Of a stretch of 13,025 nt of DNA, positions 7,311 through 13,025 are shown in pieces. How positions within the stretch are numbered: position 1 is the first letter of the stretch; every line of letters starts with the position of its first letter. Under the pieces are notes generated by a model that saw only the letters and a program-made list of their open reading frames with translations, searched no databases and was not told where the DNA came from. The position numbers and the translations under genes are program-made. Source of the DNA: Planctomycetota bacterium (GTDB taxonomy: Bacteria > Planctomycetota > Planctomycetia > Pirellulales > Pirellulaceae); NCBI GenBank assembly GCA_029259935.1, contig JAJDEH010000015.1, positions 1 through 13,025 of the forward strand, written 5' to 3'.

Positions 7311-7327
7311 TGATCGCCCCGCGATCA
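7311..7327 (+). repeat. Perfect hairpin TGATCGC-CCC-GCGATCA
   Basis: This is a seven-base-pair stem with a CCC loop. Like the hairpin at 7279-7297 it closes with GC around a pyrimidine-rich three-base loop. Together the pair fills most of the 87-base gap between the FAD and iron-sulfur subunit genes. Its function is unknown. Confidence 0.6.
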
Positions 7328-7362
7328 GCGACTTTTCGACCTAGAAATAAACAGGACATCAA

Positions 7363-7845
7363 GTGAGCAACAAAATACACGTTACTTGCAACATCAACGG
7401 CGAAACGGCTGAGTTCCTCTGCCAGCCGCGCCAGAGTTTATTGGAAGTACTCCGCGACGAACTGCGGCTAACCGGTGCCAAGGAAGGCTGCAACAACGGC
7501 AATTGCGGCGCGTGCACGGTGATGCTGAACGGCCTGCCGGTCGATAGCTGTTTGGTGCTCGCGGTCGAAGCCGAAGGGGCCGAAATCACCACGATCGAGG
7601 GCATTGCCGATCACGGACACTTGCACGATGTGCAGCAATGTTTCCTGGAAGGCGCGGCGTTGCAATGCGGCATTTGCACTCCCGGATTTATCGTCGCGGC
7701 CAAGGCGCTGTTGGATAAAGAGCCTCAGCCCACCGAAGAGCAAATCCGTTTCAACTTGGCAGGCAACCTATGTCGCTGCACGGGCTACGACAAGATCATT
7801 CGATCCGTCCAACAAGCTGCCCACAAGATGCAGGAGTCCAACTAA
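7363..7845 (+). CDS. Molybdenum hydroxylase [2Fe-2S] subunit (CoxS/XdhC-small-subunit-like)
   Basis: This 160-residue subunit carries two [2Fe-2S] clusters linking the Mo site to FAD. The plant-ferredoxin-type cluster ligands are C43, C48, C51 and C63 (EGCNNGNCGACTV and DSC). The second, four-helix-bundle cluster has C102, C105, C137 and C139 (LQCGICTPGF and NLCRCTGY). All eight cysteines are present and the length is typical. The start is GTG at 7363, with AGGA 6 bases upstream. The stop TAA shares its last A with the ATG of the Mo subunit, which implies translational coupling and equal expression of the two. Confidence 0.95.
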   Translation: MSNKIHVTCNINGETAEFLCQPRQSLLEVLRDELRLTGAKEGCNNGNCGACTVMLNGLPVDSCLVLAVEAEGAEITTIEGIADHGHLHDVQQCFLEGAALQCGICTPGFIVAAKALLDKEPQPTEEQIRFNLAGNLCRCTGYDKIIRSVQQAAHKMQESN

Positions 7846-10142
7846 TGAACGACAAAACATCCAACGGCAACACATCCAACGGCAACATCGTCCTCTCGAA
7901 TCCGGAAGAGAAGTACAAAGTCATTGGCACGCGTCCCGTGCGCCACGACGGCGCGGACAAAGTGACCGGCAAGGCGGTCTACACCGCCGACCTGCAATTG
8001 CCGAACCTTGTACACGCGAAGATGTTGCGCAGTCCCCATGCCCATGCGCGGATCAAGTCGATCGACACTTCGAAAGCGGAACAGCTCGCCGGCGTTCTGG
8101 CCGTCGCCACGGCGGCCGACATTCCCGACCCCGAGGACAAGATCGCCCATCTGGGCGAAGGCAATGTCAACCTCACGCATCTGGCTTCCAACGTGCTGGC
8201 ACGCGGCAAAGTGCTTTACAAGGGCCACGCCGTTGCCGCCGTCGCCGCGCGAGACCTACACACCGCCGAGCAAGCCGTGAAGCTGATTGAAGTCGAATAC
8301 GAGCCGCTTCCCGCCGTCGTCGATATTCGCGACGCGATGAAAGACGACGCTCCCTTGCTGCACGAGAACGTGCATACCGATTCGCTGGGAAAGCTGTCGA
8401 AAAAGCCAAGCAACATCGATCGGCATCTGCACTTTGCAAAGGGCCAACTCGAGCAAGGTTTGGCCGAAGCCGACGTCGTGGTCGAAAGGGAATTCCACAC
8501 CGCCAGCGTTCATCAGGGCTACATCGAACCGCACGCCGCCGTGGCTGATTGGAATGAAGACGGACGGCTGCGCATTTGGACCGCGACCCAAGGCTCGTTC
8601 ACCTGCCGCCAGCAAACGGCCGAACTCCTAAAAATCCCGCTCTCCAGCGTCCTGGTAACTCCCTGCGAAATTGGCGGCGGCTTCGGCGGCAAGATCGCGG
8701 TTTATCTACAGCCGGTCGCCGCCGTGCTGAGCCGCAAATGTGGCCACCCGGTGAAGCTTACCATGCAGCGCGACGAAGTCTTCGAAGGGACGGGGCCGAC
8801 GCCCGGTTCCTACATGCGGGTCAAGATCGGCGCGACCAAGGACGGCCGGATCACGGCGGGCGAAGCTTACATCGCATTCGAGGCGGGCGCGTTTCCAGGC
8901 GGTCCGATCGGCCCCGGCTGCATGTGCGTTTTTAGCTGCTACGAATTTCCGCACGCGAAAGTCGACGGCTACAACGTCTGTGTGAACAAGCCAAAAACGC
9001 AGGCCTATCGCGCCCCCGGCTCGACACAAGCGGCGTTCGCCTGCGAAAGCGTGATCGACGAATTGGCTCATGAACTGAACATCGATCCCCTCGAGTTCCG
9101 TTTGAAGAACGCGGCGAAAGAGGGCACGCGCCGTGTCGACGGCCCGGCCTATCCCAGGGTCGGTTGCATCGAAACGCTACGGGCCGCGAAGGAAAGTGAT
9201 CATTGGAATTCGTCCCTCGAAGGCCCGCACCGGGGACGTGGCATCGCCACCGGTTTCTGGTTCAACGCCGGACTCAAGTCGAGCGTCACCGCCAACGTCA
9301 ACGCGGACGGCACGGTCAATTTGTTGGAAGGCTCGACCGACATCGGCGGTTCGCGTACGTCGATCGCCATGCAACTGGCCGAGACACTTGGCATCACCGC
9401 CGAAGAGGTGAACCCGCAAGTCATGGACACCGACAGCGTGGGTTACACCGACGTCACGGGCGGCAGCCGGGTCACGTTCGCCACGGGACTGGCCGCCTAT
9501 GAAGCGGCGCTCGACATCGAGCGGCAAATGAAAGAACTCGCCGCCAAAGTCTGGCGATGCGATTCGGAAGATGTATCCGTGCAAGACGGCGTTTATCAGC
9601 AGAATGGCAATTCGGCAACCTTCAAGGAATTGGCGGCTCAAATGCTGCCCACGGGCCAGGGCATCACGGGCCGTGCGTCGGTCTCTCCGGAAAGCTCGAC
9701 CAACGGCTTTGGCACGCATATCGTGGATGTCGAAGTCGACGTGGAAACCGGCAAGGTCGCGATCTTGCGATACACCGCAATTCAAGACGCCGGCAAAGCG
9801 ATCCATCCCAGCTATGTCGAAGGCCAGATGCAAGGCGGCGCGGTCCAAGGAATCGGCTGGGCATTGAATGAAGAGTACTTTTTCGACGACGCCGGCCAAA
9901 TGAAAAATGCCAGCTTCCTCGACTACCGCATGCCGACGGCCTACGACTTGCCGATGATCGAGACGATTATCGTCGAAGTGCCTAATCCCGATCATCCGTA
10001 CGGCGTGCGAGGAGTCGGCGAGACTCCGATCGTGCCACCGCCGGCCGCCATCGCCAACGCCATCCGCAACGCCGTCGGCCTCCGCATGTGCGACCTGCCC
10101 ATCTCGCCCCCGCGCCTTTGGAAAGCGCTGGCAACGAGTTAA
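7845..10142 (+). CDS. Molybdenum hydroxylase catalytic (molybdopterin-binding) subunit
   Basis: This 765-residue catalytic subunit belongs to the xanthine dehydrogenase/aldehyde oxidase/CO dehydrogenase superfamily. The N-terminal domain begins RPVRHDGADKVTGKAVYTAD (30-49). Molybdopterin-contacting motifs are GGGFGGK (277-283) and AYRAPGSTQAAFA (387-399). QGIGWALNEEYFFD (668-681) and GVGET (723-727) follow; E726 is in the position of the catalytic glutamate that activates Mo-OH/water. The CoxL-specific loop with Cys (VAYRCSFR) is absent, so this is not a form I CO dehydrogenase; the substrate is probably an N-heterocycle, aldehyde or aromatic compound. No Tat signal is seen, so it is presumably cytoplasmic. 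The start at 7845 has AGGAG 8 bases upstream and overlaps the previous stop by one base. Residues 5-14 are a duplicated TSNGN. No maturation factor (XdhC/CoxD-F type) lies in the window. Confidence 0.95.
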   Translation: MNDKTSNGNTSNGNIVLSNPEEKYKVIGTRPVRHDGADKVTGKAVYTADLQLPNLVHAKMLRSPHAHARIKSIDTSKAEQLAGVLAVATAADIPDPEDKIAHLGEGNVNLTHLASNVLARGKVLYKGHAVAAVAARDLHTAEQAVKLIEVEYEPLPAVVDIRDAMKDDAPLLHENVHTDSLGKLSKKPSNIDRHLHFAKGQLEQGLAEADVVVEREFHTASVHQGYIEPHAAVADWNEDGRLRIWTATQGSFTCRQQTAELLKIPLSSVLVTPCEIGGGFGGKIAVYLQPVAAVLSRKCGHPVKLTMQRDEVFEGTGPTPGSYMRVKIGATKDGRITAGEAYIAFEAGAFPGGPIGPGCMCVFSCYEFPHAKVDGYNVCVNKPKTQAYRAPGSTQAAFACESVIDELAHELNIDPLEFRLKNAAKEGTRRVDGPAYPRVGCIETLRAAKESDHWNSSLEGPHRGRGIATGFWFNAGLKSSVTANVNADGTVNLLEGSTDIGGSRTSIAMQLAETLGITAEEVNPQVMDTDSVGYTDVTGGSRVTFATGLAAYEAALDIERQMKELAAKVWRCDSEDVSVQDGVYQQNGNSATFKELAAQMLPTGQGITGRASVSPESSTNGFGTHIVDVEVDVETGKVAILRYTAIQDAGKAIHPSYVEGQMQGGAVQGIGWALNEEYFFDDAGQMKNASFLDYRMPTAYDLPMIETIIVEVPNPDHPYGVRGVGETPIVPPPAAIANAIRNAVGLRMCDLPISPPRLWKALATS
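7857..7886 (+). repeat. Perfect 15-bp tandem duplication inside the Mo-subunit gene
   Basis: The 15-mer ACATCCAACGGCAAC occurs twice head to tail. It encodes TSNGN-TSNGN at residues 5-14 of the Mo subunit, in the poorly conserved N-terminal tail ahead of the first domain. It keeps the frame and is probably a recent slippage duplication. Confidence 0.85.
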
Positions 10143-10171
10143 TCTGAAGAAGCAAGGTAATCTGACGACGC

Positions 10172-10185
10172 AGTAGCTAGCTACT
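10172..10185. repeat. Perfect 14-bp palindrome AGTAGCTAGCTACT
   Basis: This uninterrupted palindrome lies 30 bases after the Mo-subunit stop and is followed by CATCATTTTTC. As RNA it would give only a 5-bp stem with a CTAG loop before a short T-run, so any terminator would be weak. As DNA it could be an operator half-site pair just upstream of the promoter-like sequence at 10200. Confidence 0.5.
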
Positions 10186-10199
10186 CATCATTTTTCGAG

Positions 10200-10228
10200 T
10201 TGACGTGGCGTTCATCATTTCAGATTAT
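10200..10228 (+). promoter_or_regulatory. Sigma70-like promoter for the kinase cassette
   Basis: TTGACG (10200-10205) and GATTAT (10223-10228) are separated by exactly 17 bases. The -35 matches consensus at 5 of 6 positions and the -10 at 4 of 6. It would start transcription about 35 bases before the first small gene and gives the cassette its own promoter, separate from the hydroxylase operon. Confidence 0.45.
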
Positions 10229-10268
10229 TCACCACTTACCACATGCCAGAATTAGCCAGGAGGCACCC

Positions 10269-10508
10269 ATGTTGTCCACGGATCGAGAACATCCCGCGTG
10301 TCGACTCAGCGTTGACGGATATCGAACACTTAATGAAGTAAACGATACGTTCCGTCGACTTTTGAAGGCCGCCGCGCTAGAATCTAATGATCCGGCAGGC
10401 GGGCCCGCCGGGACCGAAACCGTACTCAAAGCCGCCAAACAGGTCTGCGAATCAGGCTGGTTAGGACACTTCGAGGCATGCGATGAGCGACCCAAAGAAG
10501 CTGCGTGA
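10269..10508 (+). CDS. Small unknown protein, first gene of the kinase cassette (candidate antitoxin)
   Basis: This 79-residue protein is not recognised. The start at 10269 is strongly supported by a full AGGAGG 5 bases upstream; the longer frame from 10200 overlaps the putative promoter. The protein is soluble, with no signal peptide or membrane helix. It has a predicted helical stretch (about 21-37, LNEVNDTFRRLLKAAAL), a Gly/Pro turn (GGPAG) and a second helix (about 50-65). No clear helix-turn-helix or ribbon-helix-helix motif is visible. Its last 26 bases overlap the next gene, whose start lies in another frame, so the two are translationally coupled. Size, strong ribosome site and position upstream of a zeta-like kinase suggest an antitoxin or regulatory partner, but this is inference from context. 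Confidence 0.7.
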   Translation: MLSTDREHPACRLSVDGYRTLNEVNDTFRRLLKAAALESNDPAGGPAGTETVLKAAKQVCESGWLGHFEACDERPKEAA

Positions 10509-10953
10509 GAATCGAGAATCGGACGGCGCGGCGGGTGAATGGGACGAATTCCCGTTTCATGAAGAGCTAGACGAATTCGTCGGCCACCTGCGGGGGCATT
10601 TATTCGAAGGACTTCGCGACAGGCAACTGTCTATCGCGGCCGACGATGAGGTCGTTCAGATGCTGGCGTGGTTGACATCGGACTTTGCAGGCCAAGTGCG
10701 GCGGCTTGCCCCGGAGACCGAAAACTGGCAACAGCTACTCCAACGAATCAAGATTCCGGAGTCCGTGGGCGATTGTCTGGCGGCGATCCAAACCGAAACG
10801 GGCGCGACTCGACTTCACGAGCACTTGACTCAGCTGCCATTTCCTCATTTCGAAGTTAGTCCCGACGACCCGAACATTCTCATTCGGATCAGCCAAGATG
10901 GTACTCGGACGATCGGCCGATTTGTCGATAGAGAGTTCAAGCCGGCAGGGTGA
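10483..10953 (+). CDS. Unknown 156-residue acidic protein, middle gene of the kinase cassette
   Basis: Not recognised as a named family. The ATG at 10483 has GAGG 6 bases upstream. The N-terminal half is strongly acidic (EWDEFPFHEELDEF, 19-32), which resembles antitoxins that occupy a basic toxin surface. A helical middle follows (about 55-105). The C-terminal end, FEVSPDDPNILIRISQDG and then TRTIGRFVDREFKPAG (123-156), looks like a small beta-rich module ending in a basic segment. No signal peptide or membrane segment is present. Its start lies inside the first gene (26-base overlap), and its TGA overlaps the ATG of the kinase gene (TGATG). Such tight coupling on both sides argues that the three proteins work together, perhaps with this one as the direct neutraliser of the kinase. 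Confidence 0.75.
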   Translation: MSDPKKLRENRESDGAAGEWDEFPFHEELDEFVGHLRGHLFEGLRDRQLSIAADDEVVQMLAWLTSDFAGQVRRLAPETENWQQLLQRIKIPESVGDCLAAIQTETGATRLHEHLTQLPFPHFEVSPDDPNILIRISQDGTRTIGRFVDREFKPAG

Positions 10954-11534
10954 TGGACTACACCATTCTCGACCAGCGCCCGGTTGTTGTTGCGATTGCC
11001 GGTCCAAACGGTGCCGGCAAGTCGACATTCTTTCACGCATTCCTCGAGTACGCCGGCCTTCCATTTGTTAACGCCGACATTCTTGCCAAGCTTCACCATT
11101 TAGACCCCTACATCGCTGCGGACGCCGCCGGAGTGTTGAGGCGTGACTTTGTCGGCAGGTCCGAGAGCTTCATTTTTGAAACAGTGTTTTCGGATCCAGT
11201 GGGCGATAAGCTGGGATTTCTAAAGGAAACGGCGCAAGCCAGCTTTAATGTTGTTCTGTGCTTCATTGGCGTTGCCAGCGCCGACGTGTCCGAGCAACGG
11301 GTTTGCATGCGGGTTCAACAGGGAGGGCACGATGTCCCAACGGAAAAACTCCGCTCACGTTTCGAGCGAACGATGAACAATCTGCGCAACTCACTCCTCG
11401 TCCTACCGCACGTCCTGGTGTACGACAATGACGACTTGTCGCGACCATTTCGGCAAGTTGCCTATTATCAGAACGGCAAGCCAGTGCAGTTGTCTGATGA
11501 TCTGCCCCCGTGGCTGGCTGGAATTCTTCCGTAA
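10953..11534 (+). CDS. Zeta-toxin-like P-loop kinase
   Basis: This 193-residue kinase of the zeta toxin/predicted ABC-type ATPase class (COG4185-like) has a Walker A GPNGAGKST at 17-25 (K23, S24). FVNADIL (38-44) places D42 where zeta toxins have the catalytic aspartate. FETVFS (75-80) and RVQQGGHDVPTEKLRSRF (120-137) are the substrate- and phosphate-binding 'R-V-x-x-G-G-H-x-V-P' signature. Zeta toxins phosphorylate UDP-N-acetylglucosamine and block cell-wall synthesis; others in this class have different or unknown substrates. The ATG at 10953 overlaps the preceding TGA by one base; a GTG at 10950 would add one residue. No separate ribosome site is well placed, so translation probably depends on the upstream gene. 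The length is normal and the C-terminus (PPWLAGILP) looks intact, so the insertion sequence downstream did not truncate it. Confidence 0.88.
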   Translation: MDYTILDQRPVVVAIAGPNGAGKSTFFHAFLEYAGLPFVNADILAKLHHLDPYIAADAAGVLRRDFVGRSESFIFETVFSDPVGDKLGFLKETAQASFNVVLCFIGVASADVSEQRVCMRVQQGGHDVPTEKLRSRFERTMNNLRNSLLVLPHVLVYDNDDLSRPFRQVAYYQNGKPVQLSDDLPPWLAGILP

Positions 11535-11592
11535 GGGCGAAGCCTCCTAAATTCCTGTTTTGCACTTTTCGTGACTGGTATTGGCGCGAAAA

Positions 11593-11657
11593 AGGCGGCC
11601 CGTGACAATTGAAATTGACCATCTTACCTTTCAATTTCTCTGGCACGGAAGCCGCCT
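11593..11657 (+). promoter_or_regulatory. Nested inverted repeats in the transposase leader
   Basis: An outer pair AGGCGGC (11593-11599) and GCCGCCT (11651-11657) encloses an inner perfect pair GAAATTGA (11611-11618) and TCAATTTC (11631-11638). The outer 3' arm begins at the last base of the likely ribosome site GGAAG (11647-11651) and ends three bases before the transposase ATG. In RNA this fold could hide the start region. Many insertion sequences limit transposase translation with such structures, especially on read-through transcripts (inference). Confidence 0.5.
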
Positions 11658-11660
11658 ACG

Positions 11661-13025
11661 ATGGAACTTACCAGTTCGTTCGAGTCTTTGCTACTGACGT
11701 TCTCGCCGGTGTTCACCACACCCAGTTTTCAAACCTTTCGGTTGCTGATGACGGGCTGGATTCTGTCGGTGCGGCACCGTTACGTCACCGATCTGATTCT
11801 CTCCAGCGATTCGGTCGGCAATGGACACTTCAGCGATTACCACCGCTTCTTCTCTCAAGCGGTCTGGGAAATCGACCACCTTTGGAAGGTGCTGGCGAAG
11901 CTCATCGTGTCCTCTCTAATCGGTCCAGACGCCACGATCGTGCTGGCCGGAGATGACACGCTCTGCCGCAAACGCGGACTGGGCATCTTCGGCACCGGCA
12001 TGCACCACGATGCGCTCAGTTCATCGAAGTCCAAAAAGATCTGCCACTGGGGGCACGACTGGGTCGATTTGTGCATCGTCATCAGCAACCCGTGGTGGGC
12101 GCCGAGCAAGGTCTTCTCGCTGCCCATTTGCATGCGGCTGTACCGCAACAAGCAAGGACTCACCAAAGGCAAAGGCAAACGCAAGAAGAAGCTCACGGCA
12201 AGCCAGGTTCGCGCCGCATCGAAACAAGCCAAACGCGCCGCGGCGGCGAAGAAGAAATCCGCTGCCAATGCCAAGAGGAATCACAAAGTGGACGCAAAAG
12301 CCCATCGAACACGGCCCGAATTGATGGCCCAGATGATCGCTTTGATTGCCGCCTGGTTCCCCGATCGCCGGTTCGTCCTCGTGGTCGACAGCCTCTACAG
12401 TGGCAAAAGCGTGCTGTCGAAGCTGCCAGATAATTTTGATTTGATCGGCCCGGTGCATGCCCAGGCGGCCCTTTATGCGCCGGCACCCAAGCAGACGAAA
12501 GTCCGTCGCGGCCCGCGATGCAAAAAGGGCGATCGACTGAAGAGCGCCGAGGCTTGGGAGCAAGACCGCACCCGCTGGAAGACGCTGCACTTCGATCAGT
12601 ACGGCTTGCATGGTTCGCTGCGCGTGAAGACGCGAACCGGGCTGTACTACAAAGCAGGCAAGGATCGGTTGCTGCGTTTTGTGCTTTCGCAAGACACCGT
12701 GGGCAGTCGGCCAACGCGGATCTTTTACAGCACCGATGTGAGCTTGGAGCCGCGCGAGATCCTTTCTAAATTCTCGCTGCGTTGGTCGATCGAGGTGACG
12801 CACTATGATTGCAAGCAGCACCTTGGTCTGGAAGACCCGGCGAACCGAACTCCGTTGGCGGTGCAACGAACCGCGCCGATGGCGATGTTCCTGTACAGCC
12901 TCACGATCGTGTGGTTCGCGACCGAAGGGCATGCCGATCTGCAGTTCCCCGATCGACCGTGGTACTACTGGAAATCACAGCCGAGTTTCGCCGACATGTT
13001 AACGACATTACGCCGAAATAGCTGG
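11661..13025 (+). CDS. DDE transposase (IS4/IS701-like), 3' end cut by window edge
   Basis: 455 uninterrupted codons run to the last base of the window; the stop lies beyond. The probable catalytic triad is D98 or D99 (VLAGDDTLCRK), D243 (LVVDSLYSGKSV) and E378 (RWSIEVTHYDCKQHLG). The E-x6-K spacing to K385 is the signature of IS4-type RNase H-fold transposases. Between the first two aspartates lies a highly basic stretch (about 165-216) dominated by Lys, Arg and Ala, probably a DNA-binding or flexible insertion. The start is ATG 11661, with GGAAG 9 bases upstream and a leader of nested inverted repeats. The reading frame is intact, so the element may still be active. An antisense open frame of about 300 codons across it is a shadow. 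Confidence 0.88.
   Translation, partial: MELTSSFESLLLTFSPVFTTPSFQTFRLLMTGWILSVRHRYVTDLILSSDSVGNGHFSDYHRFFSQAVWEIDHLWKVLAKLIVSSLIGPDATIVLAGDDTLCRKRGLGIFGTGMHHDALSSSKSKKICHWGHDWVDLCIVISNPWWAPSKVFSLPICMRLYRNKQGLTKGKGKRKKKLTASQVRAASKQAKRAAAAKKKSAANAKRNHKVDAKAHRTRPELMAQMIALIAAWFPDRRFVLVVDSLYSGKSVLSKLPDNFDLIGPVHAQAALYAPAPKQTKVRRGPRCKKGDRLKSAEAWEQDRTRWKTLHFDQYGLHGSLRVKTRTGLYYKAGKDRLLRFVLSQDTVGSRPTRIFYSTDVSLEPREILSKFSLRWSIEVTHYDCKQHLGLEDPANRTPLAVQRTAPMAMFLYSLTIVWFATEGHADLQFPDRPWYYWKSQPSFADMLTTLRRNSW

Larger units (their letters stand above)
11535..13025 (+). mobile_element. Insertion sequence with DDE transposase, right end beyond window
   Basis: The element carries one transposase gene in the plus direction. 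The left border lies somewhere in the 11535-11600 gap after the kinase gene; I could not identify the terminal inverted repeat because the right end is outside the window. The 5' leader (about 11593-11657) is rich in inverted repeats. The family is IS4/IS701-like by the DDE layout, not assigned more finely. Confidence 0.7.

Noticed and set aside
7279..7327. Intrinsic terminator between the FAD and Fe-S subunit genes
   Set aside because: Neither hairpin is followed by a run of Ts, and the genes are functionally one operon.
7604..8290. Plus-strand open frame of 228 codons spanning the Fe-S and Mo subunit genes
   Set aside because: It is out of frame with both well-supported subunits, and its product is an Arg/Ser/Pro-rich low-complexity shadow.
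9177..9995. Minus-strand open frame of 272 codons
   Set aside because: It lies wholly inside the Mo-subunit gene in antisense and shows no family features.
7845..10142. Form I CO dehydrogenase (CoxL)
   Set aside because: The diagnostic Cys-containing active-site loop is missing and AYRAPGS occupies the corresponding region.
12021..12932. Minus-strand open frame of about 300 codons
   Set aside because: It is a shadow of the transposase, whose DDE motifs are unambiguous on the plus strand.
1..13025. CRISPR array, tRNA or rRNA
   Set aside because: No regularly spaced identical repeats, no tRNA-like cloverleaf ending and no conserved rRNA segments were seen in reading the window.

Overview
This window reads as a moderately GC-rich bacterial chromosome segment, most likely from a planctomycete (Pirellulales-like). 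The inference rests on two protein styles that are common there: a secreted PQQ-type beta-propeller beginning with a W-x-x-W-R-G motif (left edge, minus strand) and a small membrane protein that opens with a CxxC...CxxC zinc ribbon of the 'MPI..C..C' type. Lineage is an inference from protein style only.

Layout, left to right. Bases 1-322 (minus) hold the 5' part of the secreted beta-propeller gene. Bases 323-688 are non-coding and carry two diverged copies of a hairpin-rich, REP-like repeat unit. Bases 689-3953 (plus) hold three closely spaced genes: an organophosphate:phosphate-antiporter-type MFS transporter, a short LicC/RmlA-like nucleotidyltransferase, and a stand-alone methionine-synthase-II-type (MetE C-domain) zinc methyltransferase. 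Bases 3950-6030 (minus) hold a zinc-ribbon membrane protein followed by an HD phosphohydrolase of the SAMHD1-like class; the HD gene and the methyltransferase gene converge with their stop codons overlapping in one CTAG. Bases 6031-6402 are non-coding.

Bases 6403-10142 (plus) encode a complete three-subunit molybdenum hydroxylase of the xanthine dehydrogenase/CO-dehydrogenase superfamily in the order FAD subunit, [2Fe-2S] subunit, Mo subunit. Two perfect hairpins sit between the first two genes, and the last two overlap by one base. Substrate is not identifiable from sequence; the CO-dehydrogenase CoxL active-site loop is absent.

Bases 10143-11534 hold what I consider the most interesting unit: a promoter-like sequence, then three tightly packed, overlapping small genes (79, 156 and 193 residues). 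The last is a zeta-toxin-like P-loop kinase and the first two are unrecognised. This has the architecture of a toxin-antitoxin or kinase-based defence cassette with a possible extra component. An insertion sequence with a structured leader and a DDE transposase follows immediately (about 11535 to beyond the right edge), showing that this flank is mobile or accessory DNA. No tRNA, rRNA or CRISPR array was seen.
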